A stretch of 64,000 nucleotides of DNA from Sedimentisphaerales bacterium (lineage in GTDB: Bacteria; Planctomycetota; Phycisphaerae; Sedimentisphaerales; SM23-30): NCBI GenBank assembly GCA_016928435.1, contig JAFGKT010000027.1, positions 1 through 64,000 on the forward strand. The letters run 5' to 3'. The notes under the pieces were generated by a model. It saw only the letters and a list, made by a program, of their open reading frames with translations. It was not told the DNA's origin and searched no databases. Each line of letters begins with the position of its first letter. The stretch's first letter is position 1. Shown in pieces: positions 55,244-63,142 of this stretch. The translations under genes and the position numbers were made by a program.

Positions 55244-56602
55244 CTACTTCTTTATGTCCCGAGCGAATTGTTTTCCTGCCCGCAAGTACTGCAACAACGG
55301 AATTTGTGCCGGGCACACATAACTGCAACATCCGCACTCCATACAAGCCAACAAATCATAATCGAGAGCCATTTCTATATCACGCGCCTTTACCGCGTGG
55401 GCGATACGCGTGGGTACTAATTTCAGCGGGCAGTAATCCACGCATCGTCCGCATCGTACGCAGGCGGTGGCTTGCTGACGTTTTATATCGCCGCTGGTCA
55501 ATACGGTAATTCCGCTGGTACCTTTGAGGATGGGCACATCCAAGGTTGGTGTCGAAGGTCCCATCATCGGCCCACCCAAGAGTACCTTCTCGGCGTCGTC
55601 GGTTAGTCCGCCTGCTTGTTCCAACAGGTCCGAGAGCATCATGCCTACGGGGACGCGGAAATTGCCGGGGGATTTCACCCCCGCGCCGGTTACCGTTACG
55701 ATGCGCTGGGTAACGGGGCGGTTTTCCACCACCGCCCACGCCAATGACGAAAGCGTTCCCACGTTGGAAACCACCACTTGCACATCCAAAGGCAGGCCGC
55801 CCGTAGGGACTACGCGTTTCAGGACCGCGTTGATGAGCTGTTTTTCGCCGCCTTGAGGGTATTTTGTTTTGCAGATAGCCAATTGAATTTGATTGGTGTC
55901 TTTAATGCAGCTCAGGATGGAGTTGATGGCGTCGGGTTTGTTGTCTTCGATGGCGATAATGCCTTTGGTTGCGCCCGCGGCCCGCATCGCCAGTTGCAGA
56001 CCCGCCACGATAGGCCCCGGCGCCTCGATCATCAGCCGATGGTCGCTGGTGAGGTATGGTTCGCATTCGCAGCCGTTTACTAAAATGGTATCGACAGGTT
56101 TCTCGGGATTGGGCTTGAGTTTGACCGCCGTTGGGAAAGCCGCTCCGCCTTGGCCAACCACTCCCGCTTGGCGTGTGGCATTAATAATAGTTTCGGAATC
56201 GTATTTCTGGGCGTCGAAATCGGCGGGGAACTGCTTCCATTGCTGCTGGTCGGGCTGTTGTTCGCCCACACTGATGACCACGCTGAGTACTTTTCGCCCC
56301 AGCGGATGGTTCATCGCTGTGACGTTCTGGACCACGCCGTTGACCGGACTGTGTACCGGTGCTGAGACAAAGGCTTCGGAACTGCCGATCTCCTGGCCAG
56401 CGGTTACTTCCTGCTTCTTTTCAACAGTAGGCTTGTTAGGAGCGCCGATATGCTGGACCATTGGTACTACCACTGTGGACCCAGCCAGCAGAGTAACCGC
56501 TCGAATCCCCGCATCTTCGGAGAATTTTTTTCGGTGGGGGGGATGCACGCCGCGTTTGAAGGTGAATTTGCCGATGATTTTCGCCGATTTGGTTACTGCC
56601 AT
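55244..56602 (-). CDS. rnfC: Rnf electron transport complex subunit C (NADH/FMN/Fe-S)
   Basis: 452 residues. First gene of rnfCDGEAB, which encodes the ferredoxin:NAD+ oxidoreductase coupled to Na+ or H+ translocation. Domains in order: an N-terminal lipoyl-like barrel (FKRGVHPPHRKKFSED, APVHSPVNGVV), the NADH/FMN-binding NuoF-like part (GVVGQGGAAFPTAVKL, VNGCECEPYLTSDHRLM), the SLBB domain, and two [4Fe-4S] motifs (CVRCGRCVDYCPLKL, CMECGCCSYVCPAQIP). The promoter should lie in 56603-56800. Confidence 0.95.
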   Translation of the reverse strand: MAVTKSAKIIGKFTFKRGVHPPHRKKFSEDAGIRAVTLLAGSTVVVPMVQHIGAPNKPTVEKKQEVTAGQEIGSSEAFVSAPVHSPVNGVVQNVTAMNHPLGRKVLSVVISVGEQQPDQQQWKQFPADFDAQKYDSETIINATRQAGVVGQGGAAFPTAVKLKPNPEKPVDTILVNGCECEPYLTSDHRLMIEAPGPIVAGLQLAMRAAGATKGIIAIEDNKPDAINSILSCIKDTNQIQLAICKTKYPQGGEKQLINAVLKRVVPTGGLPLDVQVVVSNVGTLSSLAWAVVENRPVTQRIVTVTGAGVKSPGNFRVPVGMMLSDLLEQAGGLTDDAEKVLLGGPMMGPSTPTLDVPILKGTSGITVLTSGDIKRQQATACVRCGRCVDYCPLKLVPTRIAHAVKARDIEMALDYDLLACMECGCCSYVCPAQIPLLQYLRAGKQFARDIKK

Positions 56603-56998
56603 GTTTTTTTTCCGTCAATTCTCCCCGGAGCCCATTCGAACCGAAAGAACAACAATGGACCCAGCAGTTCTGAATACTAAAGAGAGCTAGCAATACAGCT
56701 AGTTTACAGCATGGTTGGGGACCACAGCCGGTTCACAAAACCAATAAAATAAACGGATTATCGGTGCAATGCAATGAAATTTCACCGACAAACGCGATTT
56801 AGCCTGGGGGGTGCGTTAGTATTTTCGGGTGGTCAGGGAATATTAGACAGAATGGATAAGATGTGCGAGCCGCACCGGCAGTTGGTGAGGTCAGGTAGGC
56901 CGGCAAGATGCCGGCGGTACATTGTTGGTTGACGATCACCCTTTAGCTGCGCGAAAGGGCGGGCACCCTACCGGGGCTTTAGCTGTGTGGGGATACTT
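56603..56998 (+). repeat. Intergenic region with R7, R10 and R3 repeats
   Basis: 396 bp without a gene. R6/R7 text GGTCAGGGAATATTAGACAG (56831-56850), R10 GCCGGCAAGATGCCGGCGGT (about 56899-56918) and R3 CACCCTTTAGCTGCGCGAAA (56937-56956) occupy 56831-56970. The part next to rnfC (56603-56800) has no visible repeat and should hold the rnf promoter. Confidence 0.7.
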
Positions 56999-58189
56999 TT
57001 ATATGTCTGCCAGCAGTTGGTTTACTTGGCGTCGATGGCGCATGTGGGTTGAGACTTGTATTGCCAGGGCCGCGAGTACGATGGCGATCATTGTTCCATA
57101 AGCGGCGTTAAAGCTGAAGTGATCGGCGATTATGCCGCCGGCTACGGGTCCGACAAATCCGCTGACTCCCACAACCGCTTCATTGGTGGCGATATAGCGG
57201 GCGCTTTTTGCTGGGTGGATGACGGCATGGAAGACCAAATAGAAGAAGAATCCCGCGGAGCATATTCCGAAGCTCACTGCCGCGAGGCAAAACATCGGCA
57301 CTGTGGAGAATCCCGCGAACCCCGCCAATCCCGCCAAGCCGAAAACACCGAAAATCGCCAGAGGCAGCGGCCGATACATCCAGGGCGAATGGCCCTTCAA
57401 GAAAAAGATCGCCGCCGCTGCGCGAGTGGCGTGTATCAAGGCCAATATAATTCCTTTGTTGGATTGGGACATTCCCAATTCCGCGGCCGTCTTGGGGAAA
57501 AGCCCGCCGATCGCGCCCAAAGCCGCGCAACCCGCGGCCGCGATTATCCAACCCAAGAGTACGCAGTCGGGCAGTTTCTCATAGGGCACCAAGTCCGCTT
57601 TTGTTTTTTTCCGCTGTTTGGTAATCACTTGTTCAGTTGGATACGCGTGATGGCGAAACAGGATAATCCCGCCGGCTATCGCTAGTGAAATGATCGCGTT
57701 GATACCGAAGCAATACTCCCATCTGCCTGACAACTGCCAGACAATACCGGAATAGAACGGGCCCAGCGCGATACCGGTACTCCAGGCGATGGTGTACATG
57801 GCAGTGGCGTGGACGATTGTCTGGGATTTACCTTGGGCGACCTGCTTCATGAATACCTGGAACGGCACAAAAAACATCGCCATTGTAATCGACAAACACC
57901 CCATCAGAAAATACAGCGATTTCAATGACGGTATCATGATAAAAGCGACACTGCAAACGGCAGAGCCTATTCCCGCTAGAACGATCAATTTCGCTGCGTT
58001 GCCGGGCTTTACTATTCGCCCCACGAGCAGACATGCAAACATATAGACGATGTATAGTATGCCGAACACCGCCGTTGTGGCCGTGGCTGAAGCGCCGCTG
58101 TCCGCCATGCGTACCGTGTTTACATACAAGGCGGCACCTAGGATTGTGTCCATCAGTACCGGGAATACATATATCAAAAGATGCCCCAT
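56999..58189 (-). CDS. Major facilitator superfamily transporter
   Basis: 396 residues with twelve predicted transmembrane helices and a central cytoplasmic loop (KQRKKTKADLVPYEKL). VFGILYIVYMFACLLVGRIV and the A-motif-like GRIVKPGNAAK between helices 2 and 3 support MFS. The substrate is unknown. It stands alone between repeat-rich gaps. Confidence 0.83.
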   Translation of the reverse strand: MGHLLIYVFPVLMDTILGAALYVNTVRMADSGASATATTAVFGILYIVYMFACLLVGRIVKPGNAAKLIVLAGIGSAVCSVAFIMIPSLKSLYFLMGCLSITMAMFFVPFQVFMKQVAQGKSQTIVHATAMYTIAWSTGIALGPFYSGIVWQLSGRWEYCFGINAIISLAIAGGIILFRHHAYPTEQVITKQRKKTKADLVPYEKLPDCVLLGWIIAAAGCAALGAIGGLFPKTAAELGMSQSNKGIILALIHATRAAAAIFFLKGHSPWMYRPLPLAIFGVFGLAGLAGFAGFSTVPMFCLAAVSFGICSAGFFFYLVFHAVIHPAKSARYIATNEAVVGVSGFVGPVAGGIIADHFSFNAAYGTMIAIVLAALAIQVSTHMRHRRQVNQLLADI

Positions 58190-58566
58190 TTATGGCTGCT
58201 CCGTGCTATTATAGGGAACCGCGTGGGTAACATTGAACAAGATGTTCAAAATTACCCACCCTACCGTGGTTATATTTATACCGTTGGTTCCGTAAAAGCC
58301 CAACAGTGTGGCCGATTGCTCCCGGGCCGTCAAGCGGAAATGCTCGCTTTGTACGATTTGGGTGGGTAAATATTTTTGAGAGGTCAGGGAATTTTTGACA
58401 GCAGGATAACAGGATAGACGAGATTTGGTTAGCCAGAGGCGAAAACAGGTTGTTGGGATATTAATTTAGATAGATGTGGATTCGGAGGGGCAGGGATACG
58501 GATTTTAGGAGGATTGACAGGATTACAGGATTGACTCGATTTGATTGGCCGGCAAGGCAAGGGAGT
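58190..58566 (+). repeat. Intergenic region with an R5 double hairpin and R6/R7-type repeats
   Basis: 377 bp. An R5 member GTGGGTAA...TTACCCAC (58223-58259) encloses a second inverted repeat TTGAAC-aagat-GTTCAA (58233-58249). Later come GAGGTCAGGGAATTTTTGAC (58380-58399) with AGCAGGATAACAGGATAG, and AGGAGGATTGACAGGATTAC (58507-58526). No gene. Confidence 0.65.
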
Positions 58567-59523
58567 TTAGAGCCATCCTTTTCGGTCCCAAGCGGGCAAA
58601 TCCAGAAAGTCGGGATCGGGATATGGTAATTTATTGGCAGCCTTTATGGTTTCTTCATCCAGCATACCGGTTTCCATGAGAGCCAGGGCCTGGTCGAGAT
58701 ATTCGGGGCGATCAAGTCCTATCAGCGTAGAAGAAACTCCGGGTTGTCCCATTACGAACTTGGTCGCCAATTGCGCCAGAGTTGGGGCCTGGTCGCAGAG
58801 CAGGTCGAGGTATTTTTCGCGCCAATCCTGGACCGCCTTTAACGGCGGGGACAGTTGGGCGCCTTTATCGGTTAGTATCCCCTTGAACAGCACCGAACGA
58901 ACCATTACTCCGACTTGCCGTTGCTGGGCTAATTTAAGAGCCGGGGCGTTGGTCTGGTCCATTAGGTTGAACGCCAATTGGACGACATCCCAATGACCGC
59001 AGCTTATAGCTTGCTCGGTGTGCTTTGGGCCATAAGTGGAAATGCCGATCGCTCGGACTAGTCCGTCGTTTTTCAGTTGAGCGAAAATGCGTAAAAAGTC
59101 ATCACTGGCGAGTATTTCATCGGTGGCTCTATGCGCCAGAAATACATCTATATAGTCGGTTTTCAGGGCTTTGAGACTGTTCTGTACGGATTGTCGGATT
59201 ATGTTTTCCAGTTGGTCAGTGGGCAAGAGTTTATTGTCTTGATCGAATAGGGTATGCGGGCACTTGGTGCTGATGACGACGCGGTCACGTCGGTCAGCGA
59301 AGGCATCTCCGAGCAGTTCTTCGCTGGTGCCGTAGGCGGGTGCGGTATCGAAGAAGTTGATGCCGTGGTCCAGAGCGTCGCGGAGCAATTTTACCGCCTG
59401 GTCGGCGGGCAGCATATTTTCGGCGCTATTGCTGGTCAAGCCGTAAGGCAGCCCCAGCGCCACGGTGCCAAAGGAAATAATTGAAACATCAATGCCGGTC
59501 TTGCCAAGAGGATTGTATTGCAT
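58567..59523 (-). CDS. Aldo/keto reductase
   Basis: 318 residues from ATG 59523; an upstream extension is out of place because it overlaps the preceding gene. A TIM-barrel NADPH oxidoreductase: catalytic Asp/Tyr in FFDTAPAYGTSEELLGDAF, then Lys in VVISTKCP and His in VFLAHRATDE. The C-terminal NADPH site is GQPGVSSTLIGLDRPEYLDQ. It is close to the L-fucose/D-threo-aldose dehydrogenase-like branch, but the substrate is undetermined. It starts 7 bp after the FG-GAP gene, so the two are co-transcribed. Confidence 0.9.
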   Translation of the reverse strand: MQYNPLGKTGIDVSIISFGTVALGLPYGLTSNSAENMLPADQAVKLLRDALDHGINFFDTAPAYGTSEELLGDAFADRRDRVVISTKCPHTLFDQDNKLLPTDQLENIIRQSVQNSLKALKTDYIDVFLAHRATDEILASDDFLRIFAQLKNDGLVRAIGISTYGPKHTEQAISCGHWDVVQLAFNLMDQTNAPALKLAQQRQVGVMVRSVLFKGILTDKGAQLSPPLKAVQDWREKYLDLLCDQAPTLAQLATKFVMGQPGVSSTLIGLDRPEYLDQALALMETGMLDEETIKAANKLPYPDPDFLDLPAWDRKGWL

Positions 59524-59530
59524 GGGTAAT

Positions 59531-61930
59531 TCAGTAGTCCTGCGGATAAACAATAATACGATCATGTACCAATATAATGATATCGTCACGACCGTCGCCG
59601 GTAACGTCGGCCAGGGTAACGGCTCGCGGTTCGCCTTGGTCGCCTGCGCGGCTGTATTGACTGTCGCCGGCGGCCTGGAACTCTTCAAAGACCTTGAACC
59701 GCATGGCATGCAGCAGTTGCCCGGCTGGGCTGAACGTGACCACCTCAACATGATGGCCCATTCGATCTGTCATGACAATGTCGGGCGTATTATCACTGTT
59801 TATATCTCCTATGGCAAGAGAATTGACGCGAAGTTCTTCGGTATCGATCTCAAAATCGGCGATTGAGGTGAATTCACACACTTGGCCTTGGCTGGGCACG
59901 AGTACGATTTTGTCCGCGGCACTTAGCACGAGCGTGGTCGAATCGGGGCTCAACCGGGCGGTTTGTATGGCTTGGATATCGATAGGGCTGATTTCAATTT
60001 CGGTGGTTTGGCGATAAGTGCCGTCATCTTGGGCTGATAGAATCGCCAGCTTGTTATGGGCATTGTCCAGCACGGCGATATTGAGGGGGGAATCATCGGT
60101 CCAGCGGTAGGCGACTGAGGCTGTAAGGTTTGTTCCGGTGCTGTCGGGATGATATTGGTCCAGCACCTGCCAGCCGAGTTCGGTGTCGAAATCCAAGGCC
60201 CGAGCGAAATTCCTCTGGGTCAGCAGAATGGCAGTTTGGCCGTCGGGCCCCAGCGGCGCGGCTGAGAGTGTGGATGGAAAAACATTGGATACCAACCCAT
60301 CATGAATATCGTTACGATCGACTAACTCGAATCGACCTGATCCGTTGGGATCCTGCAGCGCCAAAATCATCGGCCCATAAGAGCGCACAATCAAGGCGTC
60401 GCAAAAACCGTCGTGGTTGATATCCATGATCCGCAGATCGGTAGGATTACTTTCCAGCGTGGTAAGTTCGAGCGTAGGCCCGGGCTGATTTTGGCCCTGC
60501 GTGAAATCCATTACGCTCCGCAAGGTGTATTCTTGATGTTGCGGTCGTTTAGCTATGTAAAGCATATCCGCGCTGCCGTTGTTGTTGATGTCGGCCACGT
60601 CCATCGCCACGGGTTCATCGCTTATCTCGATGGCTGACGGATAGGTCAATCTGCCGTTGGCGTAATTGGTGATGCCGATCAAGTTTTCTTCCTTGCTCAA
60701 AACGACAATAGCCTGGCCCGGTTGCGTTTCTGTCTGCACGGCAACGAGTTTGCACATATCGCTGAATCCGGGGAAACGCTGCGGTCCTTGCAGAAGGGCG
60801 TCGTCGGTAGGGCGAAACAGTAAGAATTCCGCGCCTGATGGGTCCGATACCACGATATCATCCAAGCCGTCGCCGTCGATATCAGCGATTACGGTGTTGC
60901 GCTGGTCGGCGTTTTCGGTATCAGCGAGCGGATAGGTGAAAACGGGGAATTCGTTCTGCTGCTCGACGTTTTCGGCTGTGGCAATGAAGAGCCTTCCGGT
61001 TTGTGCCGCGATGGCTACGGCGTAATCGCGACTGTCGGAATCGTTAATCTGATCAAATTCCAACAACGCTGGGTTGGTCATTTCCAGGCGCACCTCGGGT
61101 CCTAGTCTGCCGGTCTGGTCTTGAAAACGCGCGCGTAACGGGTAATCGCGATCGGTGGTCACCAAGACCAGATCATCCCGTCCGTTGCCGTCGATATCAG
61201 CGATAGCTATTTGTCTGGGTCTTTGTGCCGTGATGGGAAACTGTACGGGCCGATCGAGTTCGTTGTTACTATTCTGATAGAGAATCGCCACCGCGTCGTC
61301 AGTCTTCACAGCCAGGTCGGTCAAATCGTCCCCGTTCAAATCACCAGCGGCCAGAGTGCCGGTATTATTGGGAACCTGCTCGAGTTCAAATCGCACGGCA
61401 TTGCTCCAGATGGGTTCTGTCGGTTCTGATGCCTCGGCGGCTTCTTGGGGCGATTGCTGCTGAACCACATACAATCTTTCGTTGGCGACAAACGCCAGGT
61501 CCAACAGGGTATCGTTGTTAAGATCGGCAACAATCAGGTCCGTCACGGCTACATCCAGCGGATAGTCCGCTCGTACAAATCGCCAACCAGCTTCGGAACC
61601 GAACAGATCGTTGATATCATCGGCTTTGGGGGTCTCCACTACAATGGCGCACGGGTCAAAATCAGCCCTTTGCAGGAGCAGCTCGACCCGCGACCGCCGA
61701 TTGTTGACGACCACGATATCGCATAGGGTATCGCCGTTGATATCGACCGCGATGGGGGGGAGCATCTGCCAATCGAGGCGGAGGATTTCCATTCGGTCGA
61801 AGCCGTAATATTCGCTCAATGCGCCTTCGCTGCCGCTGGGGGTGTTCGGCTCGACGTCAGCCAACGCCCCAACCGCCGTCCAGGCCAGCACGAACATTAT
61901 CAATCCCGCAGATACATTTTTTCTTTCCAT
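59531..61930 (-). CDS. Exported FG-GAP/VCBS-repeat beta-propeller protein
   Basis: 799 residues with signal peptide (VSAGLIMFVLAWTAVGALA, cleavage before DVEPN). Ten or more FG-GAP/VCBS repeats with the calcium-binding D-(I/L)-(N/D)-x-D-x-x-x-D signature: VDINGDTLCDIVVVNNRRS, ADLNNDTLLDLAFVA, GDLNGDDLTDLAVK, ADIDGNGRDDLVLV, ADIDGDGLDDIVVS, ADINNNGSADMLYI, MDINHDGFCDALIV, GDINSDNTPDIVMT, ADVTGDGRDDIIIL. A secreted integrin-alpha-like propeller, probably for carbohydrate or protein contact at the surface. Divergent from the protease gene; the aldo/keto reductase follows. Composition is balanced, unlike the G/T-skewed left half. Confidence 0.88.
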   Translation of the reverse strand: MERKNVSAGLIMFVLAWTAVGALADVEPNTPSGSEGALSEYYGFDRMEILRLDWQMLPPIAVDINGDTLCDIVVVNNRRSRVELLLQRADFDPCAIVVETPKADDINDLFGSEAGWRFVRADYPLDVAVTDLIVADLNNDTLLDLAFVANERLYVVQQQSPQEAAEASEPTEPIWSNAVRFELEQVPNNTGTLAAGDLNGDDLTDLAVKTDDAVAILYQNSNNELDRPVQFPITAQRPRQIAIADIDGNGRDDLVLVTTDRDYPLRARFQDQTGRLGPEVRLEMTNPALLEFDQINDSDSRDYAVAIAAQTGRLFIATAENVEQQNEFPVFTYPLADTENADQRNTVIADIDGDGLDDIVVSDPSGAEFLLFRPTDDALLQGPQRFPGFSDMCKLVAVQTETQPGQAIVVLSKEENLIGITNYANGRLTYPSAIEISDEPVAMDVADINNNGSADMLYIAKRPQHQEYTLRSVMDFTQGQNQPGPTLELTTLESNPTDLRIMDINHDGFCDALIVRSYGPMILALQDPNGSGRFELVDRNDIHDGLVSNVFPSTLSAAPLGPDGQTAILLTQRNFARALDFDTELGWQVLDQYHPDSTGTNLTASVAYRWTDDSPLNIAVLDNAHNKLAILSAQDDGTYRQTTEIEISPIDIQAIQTARLSPDSTTLVLSAADKIVLVPSQGQVCEFTSIADFEIDTEELRVNSLAIGDINSDNTPDIVMTDRMGHHVEVVTFSPAGQLLHAMRFKVFEEFQAAGDSQYSRAGDQGEPRAVTLADVTGDGRDDIIILVHDRIIVYPQDY

Positions 61931-62136
61931 ATGAGTTCCTCGGTTATGGTTTGGTCGATAGCAAACCTAAGTGTTCCATCGTGACGGCTTATCAAGTGCA
62001 AAGTTAAGTTCCAGATATTCCACTTTAATAAAGAGCATATTATCTTCTTGCCGACAATGTTGCAAGGATTTATACTGGTTTTCAGATATCGATGGCGCGG
62101 GGTCGCAGCGGCGACCCGGATAACAGAGGTAAGCAT

Positions 62137-63111
62137 ATGCGTACAATGAGGAATCTGGCATTAATATTGGTTATTTCATCCGCTTTGGTTTCGCAGACGC
62201 TGGCTGCGCGTATTGTGCTGCAAGGGGGCGCGGAAGTGGTAGGGGACATTCTACGGGAAGATGACCAGGTGTTGGTGGTTGATCTGGGCGTGGCGGTGCT
62301 GCGGTTGGAGCGTGAAAACGTGGAGTTTGTTGTCAGCGAGACCGAAGACGATGCTGAACAACAAGAGACTCAAGCAGCCTCGGTTACCGAAGACGAATTC
62401 TCCGCCTGGCAGCTATACCGCACCGCGGACTTACCCGTAGCCAGCATCGAGAGTAATAGCGAGCGCATCGGCGAAGCGGTGGTAATGGTGCGCAGCCCGG
62501 GCGGCCAAGGGTCCGGTTTCATCATCAATCCCGAAGGTTACCTGATAACGAACTATCATGTGATAGCGCGCGAAACCGAAATTCGCGTAGTTGTTTTTCG
62601 CAAGACCGAAACAGGTTTTGAACAGGAAAACTATCGCCGGGTTCGCATAGTCGCGCTCAATCCGTTTGTTGACCTGGCGCTGCTCAAGATCGAAGACGCC
62701 GACCGTGAGTTTGAGTATGTTTATTTTGGTGATATGGATGCTGTTGAGGTGGGTAACGAGGTATTCGCTATCGGCAATCCTTTGGGCCTGACCCGTACGG
62801 TGAGTCAGGGGATTGTTTCCAGCAGGAATCGCAATTTTGAGGGCCGGCTTTACATTCAAACCACGACGGATATCAATCCGGGGAACTCAGGAGGTCCGCT
62901 ATTTGATAATCGCGGGCAGGTGATTGGCGTTACATCGATGGGTTATATCTTCCTGGGCGGCTTGAACTTCGCCATTCCGGTTGACGTTGTAAAACGTTTT
63001 ATCGACAATCGCGACGCCTTTGCCTACGATTCCGGGAATCCGAACAACGGCCACCGTTATTTGCAGCCGGCCCCTCGGCGCAATAAGGATTTACCCGCCA
63101 TTGAACCTTAA
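62137..63111 (+). CDS. Exported trypsin-like serine protease (HtrA/DegP type, no PDZ)
   Basis: 324 residues from ATG 62137 (AGAGG upstream). Signal peptide NLALILVISSALVSQTLAA. A small N-terminal module (about 25-67: GGAEVVGDILREDDQVLVVD, LGVAVLRLERENV) and an acidic linker precede the S1C protease domain. Triad His141 (ITNYHVI), Asp179 (FVDLALLKI), Ser251 (NPGNSGGPL). No PDZ domain follows; the protein ends soon after the protease core with a basic/Pro tail. Periplasmic quality control or processing is likely. The leader has a perfect hairpin GGGTCGC-agcg-GCGACCC (62100-62117). Confidence 0.9.
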   Translation: MRTMRNLALILVISSALVSQTLAARIVLQGGAEVVGDILREDDQVLVVDLGVAVLRLERENVEFVVSETEDDAEQQETQAASVTEDEFSAWQLYRTADLPVASIESNSERIGEAVVMVRSPGGQGSGFIINPEGYLITNYHVIARETEIRVVVFRKTETGFEQENYRRVRIVALNPFVDLALLKIEDADREFEYVYFGDMDAVEVGNEVFAIGNPLGLTRTVSQGIVSSRNRNFEGRLYIQTTTDINPGNSGGPLFDNRGQVIGVTSMGYIFLGGLNFAIPVDVVKRFIDNRDAFAYDSGNPNNGHRYLQPAPRRNKDLPAIEP

Positions 63112-63142
63112 TGGTTGTGTCTGAACTGAAGAGGATTGCAAT

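Noticed and set aside
59524-59751. N-terminal extension of the aldo/keto reductase
   Set aside because: Lies inside the 3' end of the FG-GAP gene; aldo/keto reductases begin at MQYNPLGKTG.
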